From the IMG/VR virus record IMGVR_UViG_3300006919_015809, positions 1-22,959 of that record: a stretch of 22,959 bases of DNA; one strand, 5' to 3'. This document shows, one piece after another, positions 1 through 9,739 of this stretch; position 1 is the first letter of the stretch, and each line of letters starts with the position of its first letter. Under the pieces are notes generated by a model, which was not told the DNA's origin, searched no databases, and saw only the letters and a program-made list of their open reading frames with translations. Origin of the DNA: a virus. A program made the translations under genes and the position numbers.

Positions 1-29
1 TAATTTGGATTATCTCCTAAAAATGACAT
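1..29 (-). CDS. N-terminal codons of a gene running off the left edge
   Basis: On the minus strand an ATG at 29-27 opens a frame that stays open to the window edge and reads MSFLGDNPN. It begins one base after the TAA of the preceding gene, the tight spacing seen throughout this cluster. Short N-termini of the form M-[AS]-[FY]-[IL]-G-x-x-P are, from memory, frequent in phage tail fibre or structural proteins, which fits a gene lying just after the fibre-like genes. No strong Shine-Dalgarno sequence precedes it. Only nine codons are visible, so the product is not identifiable. Confidence 0.45.
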
Positions 30-30
30 T

Positions 31-555
31 TTATCTATTTTCTATAAAAATTTTAATTGAATTTTGTGGAACTGAGAGAGTTTGACCATTTGTGCTTTTT
101 GCTTTTATTTTAACTAACTCTCCTTCATTAATTTCAACAAAATCTATGAGGTCATTGTTGCTATAACAGTTTGAAATATAGCTTCCTGCTTCCAACACTA
201 AGTCAACATCTTTAATTTCACAACAACAATTTATACTATAAACTCCAGACTTTTTTACTACAATTTCTGAATTTTCAATATCAACATAGTCTGAATCAAT
301 TTCAACAGAGTCTAGAACTAAATTTACATAATCTTGATTTAGTTCTAATGTTGAGCTATTTTTTGATTTATGAACTTTTATCTTATTCTGAATCTGTAAG
401 TAATTTTTATCTGTTGTAATATAAAAATTGTCATTTAGCTTGTCTCTTACTAAACAGTTTTTTGAAAGCTCTTCATTTAAATCTGCTCCAGATGGAAGTG
501 GGTGAATTGGCAACCCCTCTGACTCTAAGTATAAAAGTGTCCAATAAGTATGCAT
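31..555 (-). CDS. Small structural protein, possible C1q/TNF-like jelly-roll
   Basis: A 174-aa protein that I do not recognise by family. The ATG at 555 has a textbook Shine-Dalgarno sequence (AAGGAG, six bases upstream) lying just after the stop of the fibre gene. No signal peptide or membrane segment is visible. The C-terminal half (about residues 95-174) has the rhythm of a C1q/TNF-like beta-sandwich: a GVYSI strand, alternating hydrophobic strands, a GELVKIKA strand, then a final IKIFIEN strand. Such domains are common as trimeric tips or baseplate decorations in phages. A run of three cysteines (NCCCEI) is unusual. Its place between the long fibre-like gene and another probable structural gene supports a virion role; a fibre tip, fibre-associated protein or chaperone are all possible. 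Confidence 0.6.
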   Translation of the reverse strand: MHTYWTLLYLESEGLPIHPLPSGADLNEELSKNCLVRDKLNDNFYITTDKNYLQIQNKIKVHKSKNSSTLELNQDYVNLVLDSVEIDSDYVDIENSEIVVKKSGVYSINCCCEIKDVDLVLEAGSYISNCYSNNDLIDFVEINEGELVKIKAKSTNGQTLSVPQNSIKIFIENR

Positions 556-565
556 TTAAATCTCC

Positions 566-3500
566 TTAGACTATGAACCAATTAGTTCCATCTGAAATTA
601 AAGTTAATGAGCCAAAATTAGAACCGATTTGGTAACTACTTGCACCGTCAATAGTTTCTGCTGAAGGTGTCTCTATGCTAAGCCTATTTGTTGCAGCTTG
701 CCCATCTTTGTCTTTTAATATCACTCTGTCTCCAGATAGGGGTGAACTAGGAAGTGTTCCAGTTAGTGCGCCAGAGCTGCTTTCAAATAGATAAACATTG
801 TTAGCAGTAATACTGAAGTCTGAACCAACAGTGTTAACCTTGTCTCTATACGGAACATTTTCATAGTTTACCCAATTTGAACCATTGTACCTTAGTAGTT
901 GGCCACTTGTTGCAGAGGTTATTGCTACATCTGATAGGTTATCTATTCCAGAAGAAGAAGTCAATGCTCCGAGACTTGTTGCAGTTATTGTAACTGCGCC
1001 AGTTTGGCTGTTCACTGAGGTTACGGGGAAAGTTACACCTGAAGCAACCCAGCTTGCACCGTTGTAGGCAATTACATCCGAACTAGATGCTCCGGCTGTA
1101 TTTACATCAGACAAATCGTTTATTGCATGTGTATGACCAACTTCTGATATACCAGCTTCTGAAAGAGTTACGTTGACTATTGTTGAACCACTATATTGAA
1201 GTATTTCACCGCTTGCTGCAGAAGTTATGGTAACATCAGATAAATCGTCTATTCCAGAAGAAGATGTTAGTGCTCCGAGGCTTGTTGCGGTTATTGTTAC
1301 ATCCCCTGTTTGGCTGTTAACTGAGGTTACTGGGGCTGTTACACCAGATGGAACCCAGTTTGCCCCATCATAAACTAATGAGTCAGCGGTTGAAACACCA
1401 GAAGTGTTCACATCGGAAAGATCATCTATTCCAGAGGATGAAGTAAGAGCCCCTAAACTACTTGCCGTTATAACAACAGTTCCTGTTTGCCCATTAACAG
1501 AATCAACGGGATATGTAATTCCAGATGCAACCCAACTTGCGCCGTTGTAAGCAATTACATCAGTTTGTGATACGCCTGCAGTGTTTACATCATTTAGATC
1601 GTTAAAATCATGACTGTGACCAACTTCTGATACACCAGCTTCTGACAGTGTTCTATTTATAATAGTAGAGCCACTGTATTGTAGTATTTCACCACTTGTT
1701 GCGGAGGCTATAGTAACATCAGATAAGTCATCTATTCCAGAAGACGAGGTTAATGCACCTAATCCACTTGCGGTTATAACCACATCTCCAGTTTGACTGT
1801 TCACAGAAGTTACTGGAGCTGTTACACCAGAAGGCACCCAGTTAGCTCCATTGTAAACCAATGAATCAGCAGTTGAAACACCAGCGGTATTTACATCTGA
1901 AAGATTGTTTATTCCAGAGGATGAGGTTAGAGCCCCGAGGCCACTCGCAGTTATTACAACTGCTCCGGTTTGCCCATTCACTGATGTTACAGGGAAAGAT
2001 ATGCCTGAAGCCACCCAGCTTGCACCGTTGTAGGCAATTACGTCAGTTTGCGTGACACCTGCAGTGCTTACGTCTGAAAGATCATTTAAATTATGACTAT
2101 GGCCAACTTCTGATATGCCAGCCTCTGATAGAGTTCTGTTGATTATAGTGGTGCCACTATATTGTAATATTTCCCCACTAGTAGCGGAAGTTATTTCTAC
2201 ATCGGATAGGTCATCTATTCCAGAGGAAGATGTTAGTGCGCCTAATCCACTTGCGGTTATGGTAACAGTTCCAGTTTGTCCATTAACAGAATCAACAGGA
2301 AATGTTATACCGGACGGAACCCACTGAGATCCACTGTAAACCAAAACATCAGAATTGCTGACTCCTGAAACATTTGTGTCTGATAGTGCTGAGAGAGTTG
2401 TAACTCCTTGAGACGGCGTTACATTTACCCAATCTGATCCATCATACTCTATTGTTTGCCCAGAAGATGCAGAAGTTATTGATACATTTGTTAAGTCTTG
2501 CAAAGCGTGTGAGTGTGAACCAGATGCTAGTTGCGATGAGCCAACTCCAACATCGCCATTAGTGTCAAGTGTCTCATAGGTTACTCTTGAGTCTATTATT
2601 GTGGAAAGACCGCTGGCCACCCATTGATTGCCATCGTATATTAGTGCTTCTGTATTTGAAGCACCTGAAACGCTAGTGTCAGTTAAGCCTGACAGTGATG
2701 CTGATCCGGCAGTTACACCAGATGGCACCCAGTTAGCCCCATCGTAAACAAGTGAGTCTGCTGTTGAAACACCTGAAGTGTTTACATCAGAGAGATCATT
2801 TATTCCAGAAGATGAAGTTAGCGCCCCTAGTGCACTTGCTGTTATAACGACCGCTCCGGTTTGACCATTAACAGAGCTTACTGGAAAACTTATACCAGAT
2901 GCTACCCAGCTTGCACCGTTATAAGCAATCACATTTGCTTGTGTTACACCTGCAGTATTTACATCGGATAAATCATTTATCGCGTGAGTATGCCCAACTT
3001 CTGACACACCAGCTTCTGAAAGCGTTCTGTTTACAATGGTTGATCCGCTGTACTGTAAAATTTCTCCACTTGTCGCAGAGACTATTATTACATCTGATAA
3101 ATCGTCGATTCCAGACGAAGATGTTAGTGCTCCTAGCCCACTTGCCGTTATGGTGACATCGCCAGTTTGGCTGTTAACAGAAGTTACTGGAGCCGTTACA
3201 CCAGATGGTACCCAGTTAGCCCCATCGTAAACAAGTGAGTCTGCTGCTGAAACACCAGATGTGTTAACATCTGATAAATCGTCGATTCCAGACGAGGGTG
3301 TTAGTGCTCCTAGTCCACTTGCAGTTATTAAAACAGTTCCGGTTTGCCCATTTACTGAAATAACGGGGAAACTTATACCGGATGCCACCCAGCCTGCACC
3401 GTCGTAGGCAATTACATCAGTCTGTGCTACACCTGAAGTGTTTACATCTGAAAGATCGTTTAAATCATGACTATGACCAACTTCAGATATTCCCGCCTCT

Positions 3501-5830
3501 GAAAGAGTTCTGTTTACTATTGTGGAATTGTCATATTGCAATATTTCGCCACTAGTAGCAGAAGCTATTGTTACGTCCGATAAGTCTCCAATTACAGATG
3601 ATGTCGTCAGTGCTCCTAAGCCGCTTGCGGTTATAGTAACATCTCCAGTCTGCCCGTTTACCGAGTCAACAGGGAATGCTATGCCAGACGGAACCCACTG
3701 AGACCCACTGTAAACCAAGACATCAGAATTACTGACTCCTGAAACATTTGTGTCTGTTAGTCCAGACAAAGATGCGGCTCCAACTGTTATGCCAGAGGGA
3801 ACCCAGTTGGCTCCATCATAAACTAATGAATCCGCGATTGAGACACCAGATGTGTTTACATCTGATAAATCGTCGATTCCAGAAGAGGAAGTTAATGCTC
3901 CTAGTCCACTTGCCGTTATAACAACATTTCCGGTTTGTCCGTTAACCGAGTCAACTGGATATGTAATTCCAGAGGGAATCCAAACAGAGCCATTGTACAC
4001 AAGAACTTCTGATGGACTTGCGCCAGATACACTTGTATCAGTTAGCCCTGATAGACTAGAAGTTCCAGCAGAGACAGTTGTGTTAATCCATTCTGACCCG
4101 TTGTATTGAATATATTGACCACTTGAAGCTGCTGTAATTGTAACATCATTTAGTTCATCTAATAAAAGTGACACGGACCGAGATAACCCACCAACAGAAT
4201 TGCTAGGCTCATAGCCCCTTAGATCAATTGAATCTAAAAGTGTCCAAGTTCCGTTGTTTGCGTTTTGATGCCTAAGTTTAAGCTCTGTAATTAAAAATGA
4301 ATTATGTGAAAACTCACTAGGTATTGAGTAGTCGCTAATTACATTTACATCGTTAAGTAACTTTGCCTCATTTGTATATGAACCATTTGGCAAGTTAACC
4401 ATTAGTTGGCACATACCTTCTGGGTTTACAACTCCCCATATAACTAGTGTAAAATACTTATTAACTAAGCTTGAATTATTTGAATCTACTAGCAATTCAT
4501 TTAAATCTTGTATTCTTAAGTATGGAGAGCTTGGGTAATTAGTCACAAATGCAACACCGCTAGAAGAAGGTATTCCAAAATCTTTTTGATCAAAATTCAT
4601 TTCGTGAGAGAGTAGAACTTTTCCTGCTGACCCTGAAAACCCAACATTGTCAGCAGTTGATGGATTTGTAGTTATAATTCCACTAAAGCTAACTCCGCTA
4701 AGCCATTTAGCTGATTGGTACTTTATCCAAGTATTAATGTCTGATAAATGTCCAATTTGTCTTTCGTCTTCTATTTCATCAGACCACTCAACAAAAACAA
4801 TTGGGCCATCGGATGCCACGCCTGAGCTTGACTGGATATGAGCCTCTGCAACTCTAACATGAGAACCAGAAGGCGGGAATCCAGTTGTACTTGTTTCTAG
4901 AACTAGTGATGAGCCAGAAACTGAATAGTATGCATAGTTCGCCTGAAGACTTGAATTGTTTCCAGCTATCAATTGGATTGAGTCTCCGCTTCCAACAATA
5001 GTTTGTCCTTGATTTTCTATTGCGGTAAAAGTATTGTTGGCCTCATATCCCGATACTGATAAGTAAACATCTGGTGTAGCTCCAGAAGTGTATATAGAAA
5101 CAGTCAAAGGTGTAGTTGACATGCCGTCGTAAATAGGTGTAGTTTTTGTTAATATATTTGAATTTTGCCAAATTGAACCATTGTATCTTGCTATATCTCC
5201 AGATTGAGCACCTGAAAATGACATATTTGTAAGATCTTCAAAATTGTGAGAATGTAATCCAGATGCAACTTGGCCAGATCCTGCTCCGATGTCTCCGTTA
5301 GAATCTAGTGCCTCATAGGTAACATTAGAATTTATTATAGCTGATAGGCCGCTCGCGACCCAGTTTGCACCATTGTAAATCAAAGCGTCATTTGTTGAAG
5401 GAGTAGATATTATTACATTTGAAAGCTCATCTAGTGTTAATGATACATCACTTGCAACCCAATTTGATCCATTGTAACTTAAAAATTGGCCACTTATTGC
5501 TGAACCAGTTACATTTGAAAGATTTTCAACAGTATTGTTAACATTTTCCCAAAAGACACCATCGTATTGTATTATTTGGCCATTTGTGGGTGTAGTTATG
5601 ATTACGTCTGTTAACCCGTCTAGTCCAATTGCCCCAGATACACCTGAAGACCCCGTAGCAATATCAGATATTAGCAATCTACCAGAAGCGTCAACAGCAA
5701 GAGGGTGTCCCTCTGGGCCATATGCATAAATAAAAGGAGCTGCACTAGAAAGAGAATTTACAACCATTCTTCCAGATGCATCGACTAATATGTGCCTTCC
5801 TTCGGGTCCAAATTGAAATATGTTAGCCAT
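566..5830 (-). CDS. Very long repetitive tail-fibre-like protein (1754 aa)
   Basis: Probable receptor-binding or tail-fibre structural protein. It opens with two copies of a short motif, FGPEGRHILVDASGRMVV (about residues 7-24) and YGPEGHPLAVDASGRLLIS (about 37-55). Residues about 70-225 hold repeats of the type LSNV-x(n)-GQ-L-Y-NGS-WV. A non-repetitive stretch of about 320 residues follows (about 230-560). From about 590 to 1640 come many LSDV...YDGANWVPSG and PV-SVNGQTG-V-ITASGLGAL modules, both widespread in phage fibres. The last 100 residues resemble a common fibre C-terminal beta-domain (GTLPSSPLSGDRVILKDK ... GSNFGSLTLISDGTNWFIV). It is rich in Ser, Gly, Thr and Val, lacks cysteine in most repeats, and has no signal peptide. 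It sits directly downstream of the portal gene. The ATG at 5830 follows an AAGGA about 14 nt upstream. Fibre identity is inferred from repeat style, not from a recognised adhesin fold. Confidence 0.8.
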   Translation of the reverse strand: MANIFQFGPEGRHILVDASGRMVVNSLSSAAPFIYAYGPEGHPLAVDASGRLLISDIATGSSGVSGAIGLDGLTDVIITTPTNGQIIQYDGVFWENVNNTVENLSNVTGSAISGQFLSYNGSNWVASDVSLTLDELSNVIISTPSTNDALIYNGANWVASGLSAIINSNVTYEALDSNGDIGAGSGQVASGLHSHNFEDLTNMSFSGAQSGDIARYNGSIWQNSNILTKTTPIYDGMSTTPLTVSIYTSGATPDVYLSVSGYEANNTFTAIENQGQTIVGSGDSIQLIAGNNSSLQANYAYYSVSGSSLVLETSTTGFPPSGSHVRVAEAHIQSSSGVASDGPIVFVEWSDEIEDERQIGHLSDINTWIKYQSAKWLSGVSFSGIITTNPSTADNVGFSGSAGKVLLSHEMNFDQKDFGIPSSSGVAFVTNYPSSPYLRIQDLNELLVDSNNSSLVNKYFTLVIWGVVNPEGMCQLMVNLPNGSYTNEAKLLNDVNVISDYSIPSEFSHNSFLITELKLRHQNANNGTWTLLDSIDLRGYEPSNSVGGLSRSVSLLLDELNDVTITAASSGQYIQYNGSEWINTTVSAGTSSLSGLTDTSVSGASPSEVLVYNGSVWIPSGITYPVDSVNGQTGNVVITASGLGALTSSSGIDDLSDVNTSGVSIADSLVYDGANWVPSGITVGAASLSGLTDTNVSGVSNSDVLVYSGSQWVPSGIAFPVDSVNGQTGDVTITASGLGALTTSSVIGDLSDVTIASATSGEILQYDNSTIVNRTLSEAGISEVGHSHDLNDLSDVNTSGVAQTDVIAYDGAGWVASGISFPVISVNGQTGTVLITASGLGALTPSSGIDDLSDVNTSGVSAADSLVYDGANWVPSGVTAPVTSVNSQTGDVTITASGLGALTSSSGIDDLSDVIIVSATSGEILQYSGSTIVNRTLSEAGVSEVGHTHAINDLSDVNTAGVTQANVIAYNGASWVASGISFPVSSVNGQTGAVVITASALGALTSSSGINDLSDVNTSGVSTADSLVYDGANWVPSGVTAGSASLSGLTDTSVSGASNTEALIYDGNQWVASGLSTIIDSRVTYETLDTNGDVGVGSSQLASGSHSHALQDLTNVSITSASSGQTIEYDGSDWVNVTPSQGVTTLSALSDTNVSGVSNSDVLVYSGSQWVPSGITFPVDSVNGQTGTVTITASGLGALTSSSGIDDLSDVEITSATSGEILQYSGTTIINRTLSEAGISEVGHSHNLNDLSDVSTAGVTQTDVIAYNGASWVASGISFPVTSVNGQTGAVVITASGLGALTSSSGINNLSDVNTAGVSTADSLVYNGANWVPSGVTAPVTSVNSQTGDVVITASGLGALTSSSGIDDLSDVTIASATSGEILQYSGSTIINRTLSEAGVSEVGHSHDFNDLNDVNTAGVSQTDVIAYNGASWVASGITYPVDSVNGQTGTVVITASSLGALTSSSGIDDLSDVNTSGVSTADSLVYDGANWVPSGVTAPVTSVNSQTGDVTITATSLGALTSSSGIDDLSDVTITSAASGEILQYSGSTIVNVTLSEAGISEVGHTHAINDLSDVNTAGASSSDVIAYNGASWVASGVTFPVTSVNSQTGAVTITATSLGALTSSSGIDNLSDVAITSATSGQLLRYNGSNWVNYENVPYRDKVNTVGSDFSITANNVYLFESSSGALTGTLPSSPLSGDRVILKDKDGQAATNRLSIETPSAETIDGASSYQIGSNFGSLTLISDGTNWFIV
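945..3881 (-). repeat. Higher-order in-frame repeat array inside the fibre gene
   Basis: The codons for S-S-G-I-[DN]-[DN]-L-S-D-V recur with the plus-strand landmark ATTCCA (ATTACA at 3591) starting at 945, 1251, 1428, 1734, 1911, 2217, 2802, 3108, 3285, 3591 and 3876. Spacings are 306, 177, 306, 177, 306, 585, 306, 177, 306 and 285 bases. All are multiples of three. The alternation of 102-codon and 59-codon modules forms a 161-codon (483-bp) super-unit, repeated about five times with one irregular insertion between 2217 and 2802. The copies differ mostly at synonymous positions, so selection appears to act on the protein repeats. Confidence 0.9.
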
Positions 5831-5838
5831 TTTTCTTA

Positions 5839-7866
5839 TTAATCCTTGTCACCTAGAGAAGTTTTGCAAACCGCAAATGCTTTTTGAGTTATCTCTCTTA
5901 AAGCCTCTTTGCTGGGTCTTCTTCCATTTTGCTTTATGTAATTTTCAACTTCTTGTTTTGTAACCTGTCTAACACATCTATCTAGCTTTTCTGGAGCCTC
6001 TGTTTTTGAAAATTTATCATCTTTAGATTTTTCCAATAGTAAACTTGGCACAGAGTTAGTTACAAGCTTTATTATGCTATCTATGTCTTCAGACTTTAAG
6101 CTTCTTGCATCTTTGTATTTTTTTTCTTCAAAAATATGATTCTTTGCTGACTCATAACAGAAATCAAAAGCTTCATCAATCTCTTTATAACTGTAAGTCG
6201 AACAAGAGGCCGCAGTTTCACCAACTGGTCTAGCTGGCTCTTCTGTCACTTCTCTTCTATTCTTTGGGCCAGTTGGGCTCCCGCCTTTTCTTCCATTTTG
6301 TTCTTGGGAAGACGGCAGATTATTTTGCTCTATATCTGCTATTTCTACTATTGTTGGAGGACCATTAGGGTATTGAGGGCCAAACTTGCCAACTCTTAGC
6401 AGTGCAAATGGACTATCTTCTTTTTCAGATTCTCTTATTTTAGCTTCTTCACTCATTCTGCTTACTTCTATTTCCAGATTTTCGCCAAACCTAGAGACCA
6501 TTGTTTCATAAGATAAAGCATTTCTGTCAAAAAGCTCTAATATAAATTTTTTCTCGGTTTCTTCGTTTGCTAAAGACATGTTTGTTAGCTTTATGTGTGG
6601 AGCATTTCTAAAACCCATGTTCTTTGTCACTAGCTCAATTTGCTCATTTAAGAATTCTAACAATATGGACCTACCTGTTTCAAGTCTTTCTAGAAGAGTT
6701 TTAACAGAAAGGTATGAGTTGCTATAATTTCCGCCGCCACCATTTACTAGTATTTCTGCAACACCCAGTCCACTTCTAATGTCATCATCTACTTGCTTAT
6801 ATTTTTCAGCAGAGAAAAAGTCTTTCACTGGCGGGTAGTCGGTCTCTAGAGATATCAAGTCGTCCCAAACTATGGTTTTTGACTTAGATGGGTTCTTCAT
6901 CATTGAAACCATTTTTGTATATTTATTTTTACTTGGGGGTAATCCTGCTGCTGTATCACCTAGTTTTACTATAGTTACAGCACTGGTTACGCCTTCTGCT
7001 ACTGATATATCCATATCTCTTATTAATTTTTTGAACTTTATGTCACCCATAACTCTCCATAGCATGGGGTTAGCCCAACAGCGATAGCCGTCTTTTTTGT
7101 AAAACAACATGCTAAATTTATTTGGATCTAAATCGTAGAGTCCCTTTGTCTTTAGCTTTTCCCAAGCATCTAGCCCTATCGCGTCTTTTATTTTTTTTAT
7201 TTCTTTTGAATTATTGCCGCCACCCTCCATTTTTATAAGCTCTTTACAATCAGACTGGTTGTACTGGTAGGACCACCTATCATTGCCAAGAATGGAGTTT
7301 CCCGTCCTATAAATGCTCAGAGCATCTAAGATTTTATATTTATAAGGAATTATTCTGCTACTAGGTGTGGCTTTATCTTCGAATAAAGAATTTGTGCTTT
7401 TTTCTTTACCAAAGCTTCTTCTGAATTTTTCTATTTCATTTTGGTCTATTTTGCCAGTTAAAGATAATACTGGAACATTTCCGTCCCTATAGATACATTT
7501 TAATATTTGCTCTGAAAGCTCTCTTAGTTTTACTTTCTTAGCCCACTGTTTGAAAAACTTTTCTATTGGCTTTGACTTGTGATATATTTCAATTCCCTCT
7601 ACGCCAAAGTCGCTCATTAAGTCTATAATGTTGCCTATTATTCCAACATTTTCATATGCTTCTCTACATGATGCTATTCTATTTTTAATCTCAGATTCAC
7701 TTACGCCATCTCTTTCTGTGCCTCCATCAAATTTAACTTTACTTCTACCAAAATTTGACTCAGACTTATGAACTATCTCAGCTTCTTTTGCTAAAAACCC
7801 GTCCCAAGCCTTGGCTCTGCGATGTATTGATTTATTGTTGCTATCATTATTTGGCGCATTGGTCAT
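5839..7866 (-). CDS. Portal protein
   Basis: Probable portal vertex protein, the dodecameric ring through which DNA enters and leaves the capsid. The 675-aa product has a portal-like layout. An N-terminal segment with AYENVGIIGNIIDLMSDFGVEG (split here: AYENVGIIGN at 70-79, IIDLMSDFGVEG at 80-91) is followed by a clip/wing-like region. The characteristic SGLGVAEILVNGGGGNYSNS segment lies at about 365-384, and then a long helix with LLERLETGRSILLEFLNEQI. The C-terminal about 190 residues are a Pro/Gly/Lys-rich linker plus a charged helical tail, which makes it longer than many portals. The ATG at 7866 has AGGAGA with good spacing. It lies immediately downstream of the large terminase, the classic packaging-module order. 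Identification rests on pattern and context. Confidence 0.78.
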   Translation of the reverse strand: MTNAPNNDSNNKSIHRRAKAWDGFLAKEAEIVHKSESNFGRSKVKFDGGTERDGVSESEIKNRIASCREAYENVGIIGNIIDLMSDFGVEGIEIYHKSKPIEKFFKQWAKKVKLRELSEQILKCIYRDGNVPVLSLTGKIDQNEIEKFRRSFGKEKSTNSLFEDKATPSSRIIPYKYKILDALSIYRTGNSILGNDRWSYQYNQSDCKELIKMEGGGNNSKEIKKIKDAIGLDAWEKLKTKGLYDLDPNKFSMLFYKKDGYRCWANPMLWRVMGDIKFKKLIRDMDISVAEGVTSAVTIVKLGDTAAGLPPSKNKYTKMVSMMKNPSKSKTIVWDDLISLETDYPPVKDFFSAEKYKQVDDDIRSGLGVAEILVNGGGGNYSNSYLSVKTLLERLETGRSILLEFLNEQIELVTKNMGFRNAPHIKLTNMSLANEETEKKFILELFDRNALSYETMVSRFGENLEIEVSRMSEEAKIRESEKEDSPFALLRVGKFGPQYPNGPPTIVEIADIEQNNLPSSQEQNGRKGGSPTGPKNRREVTEEPARPVGETAASCSTYSYKEIDEAFDFCYESAKNHIFEEKKYKDARSLKSEDIDSIIKLVTNSVPSLLLEKSKDDKFSKTEAPEKLDRCVRQVTKQEVENYIKQNGRRPSKEALREITQKAFAVCKTSLGDKD

Positions 7867-7918
7867 ATATTTCTCCTATAAAGCTATAATAATGCTACAT
7901 ATTATTATACGATTTAAA
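7867..7918 (-). promoter_or_regulatory. Possible promoter between terminase and portal genes
   Basis: This 52-base spacer is the only clear gap in the structural block. On the minus strand it is almost purely A/T and contains a TATAAT at 7909-7904, placed so that transcription would start about 30 bases before the portal ATG. No convincing -35 hexamer is visible. A/T-rich spacers match -10 boxes by chance, so this is a weak call. Confidence 0.3.
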
Positions 7919-9739
7919 TCAAACAGGTGAGTTAAATTCGTCAGCCCAGCCGCCTATAGTGTCTTCTTTATCATATGCTCTTTTCGCCAAATCATTCGCA
8001 CTCATTGTCATATCTTCATACTTTGAAGCCATGTAATTTGACAGTAGTAATGAGCTATATCTATCTTTATGCTTAACGCTGTCGTCAGTTTTTGAATTTT
8101 GTGGCTTTAGATCAAAATGCTTTCTTCCTGAGCTTGTATATGTTACAGTTATTGATAATAGTTCTTTTTTAAGTTCAGCTATTTCATAAATGCAATCATC
8201 GCTCTTTTCGCTCATGTAATCACAAGTTGGCCTCGGAAACATTATTTTTTTATCTTCTATGTTTTTTTGAAGCAAAGAGTTAGCTTCTTCTATCCAATTG
8301 CTAGTAAAAGACTGAAGATTTAATATCTTTATTGCAGATTCATCTCTGTCTTCTGAATCAATTCTAAGAATTTTTGGCTCATTGGCCTTCTTTATGTCTA
8401 AGCCATCTGGAGATTTGTCTACGTTTAAAAGCTCTTCTACAGCCATTCCTCCGCCGCCAGAGTCCATGTTTATGCCAATTACATTAAAATCTCTCATTAG
8501 ACCTCTTATTTTTGCAGCAGCGTAAGAGTACTTTTTATTTTGACATGTCCAATGGTAAACTATTTTATTTGGCTGTCCTATTTCTACTACGCTTATAGAG
8601 AATCTATCTATGGTTCTAGCTGGATCTATTCCCAGTATGTAATGTCTGTCTTGTCTGCCCTTTGTCACTATTTGAAAGCCATCAAGTGAATTTGCGGTAG
8701 CTTCTTTTATATCTTTTGCTTTAAAGAAACCTGCAGAATCATCTGCAAACTGAGCGTTATACTCCATGTCAAATATGTGTTTTGGCATAGTGGCCCTAGC
8801 TGCGTCGATTAGCTTTCTGTCCATTATGCCTTCTTTTAGTTCATCATATCTATATTTTATAATACAATAATCTTTATAGTCTACATCATACTCATGCTCA
8901 GATCCAAGTATGTCGGAAAAGGAATTTGCATTTCCCTGTAATCTATTTGCTATTATTGCAGAATAGTGCTTATATTGTTGATAGAATGGACCATTTGTGT
9001 ATCCAGCAGTTCCTGCTAGTATTATTTTGTTTCCTTGGCTAATTTTTTGAGGGCCTTCTTCTTGTTCTTGCTCGTTTTTTTCGTCTTTGCCTTTTGCTAT
9101 ATCTCTAGATTTTTCATATGGATCTGAAAAAGTTGCTCCAAAGCCTCTAATTACTTTGTTGAAGATTTCGGGGTCTATGCTGTCAAATTCGTCTGCAATG
9201 ATAACATGACCTCGCTCACCTCTAATTTTATCTCCATTTGGACCAAGCGGAAGGGCTGTGATTGTTGACCCACAAACAGAATATCTGCATGTATCATTTC
9301 CAACTCTTGGCTCATGATCTGAAATTAAAGATAATATTGGAGACTTTTTATAAATTCTGATTATTTCTGCAAATATCAACTTAGACTGTCTAAAAGATGC
9401 TGAAACAAGTATTATTCTAGTATTTGGAAACATTACTGCATGATATATTGAATATATTGCAAGCATCATTGTTTTTCCAGCTCCACGAGAAAGAAGAAGC
9501 ATTGGAAATTTGAATTTAAGCATTGCAAGCAACATGCCAAGCTGATGCTCTAGTAGGTTCACATTCATTATGTACTTTATGCCAAAAACAGGAGAGTACA
9601 TAGGGTTTGACATTTTTGCAAACTCTATTAATTCATTTTCTTCTTTTAAATTCTTTGGAATGTCTTTTAAAGGGTTTATAAGACTAGCCTCTGGAGGGAG
9701 ATTTTTTCTCCATTCATAGTCTGGCTTAAATATGCTCAT
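7919..9739 (-). CDS. terL: Terminase large subunit (ATPase-nuclease packaging motor)
   Basis: Packages phage DNA into the prohead through ATP hydrolysis and cuts the concatemer. The 606-aa length is close to T4 gp17. The N-terminal ATPase domain shows Walker A SRGAGKT at residues 84-90, Walker B VIIADEF at 179-185 with the catalytic Asp-Glu pair, and a coupling-motif-like ILAGTAGY at about 240-247. The C-terminal RNase H-like nuclease domain shows ILGIDPARTID with Asp372 and a second acidic site at Asp426 (INMDSGGGG). A third Asp lies in the HKDRYSSLLLSNYMA helix near residue 570. A lysine/glutamate-rich insert lies at about 208-232. The ATG at 9739 overlaps the TAA of the upstream nuclease gene as TAATG, which suggests translational coupling. 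The portal follows downstream. Confidence 0.95.
   Translation of the reverse strand: MSIFKPDYEWRKNLPPEASLINPLKDIPKNLKEENELIEFAKMSNPMYSPVFGIKYIMNVNLLEHQLGMLLAMLKFKFPMLLLSRGAGKTMMLAIYSIYHAVMFPNTRIILVSASFRQSKLIFAEIIRIYKKSPILSLISDHEPRVGNDTCRYSVCGSTITALPLGPNGDKIRGERGHVIIADEFDSIDPEIFNKVIRGFGATFSDPYEKSRDIAKGKDEKNEQEQEEGPQKISQGNKIILAGTAGYTNGPFYQQYKHYSAIIANRLQGNANSFSDILGSEHEYDVDYKDYCIIKYRYDELKEGIMDRKLIDAARATMPKHIFDMEYNAQFADDSAGFFKAKDIKEATANSLDGFQIVTKGRQDRHYILGIDPARTIDRFSISVVEIGQPNKIVYHWTCQNKKYSYAAAKIRGLMRDFNVIGINMDSGGGGMAVEELLNVDKSPDGLDIKKANEPKILRIDSEDRDESAIKILNLQSFTSNWIEEANSLLQKNIEDKKIMFPRPTCDYMSEKSDDCIYEIAELKKELLSITVTYTSSGRKHFDLKPQNSKTDDSVKHKDRYSSLLLSNYMASKYEDMTMSANDLAKRAYDKEDTIGGWADEFNSPV

Noticed and set aside
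945-3881. CRISPR-like appearance of regularly spaced repeats
   Set aside because: The spacing is in codon multiples inside one long coding frame and the copies are protein repeats. No cas genes are present.
885-5729. Several plus-strand open frames of 60-85 codons under the fibre gene
   Set aside because: They recur at the repeat period and mirror the repetitive coding strand. None has a ribosome site or protein-like composition.
566-5830. Diversity-generating retroelement acting on the fibre gene
   Set aside because: No reverse transcriptase, template repeat or accessory gene is visible in the window.
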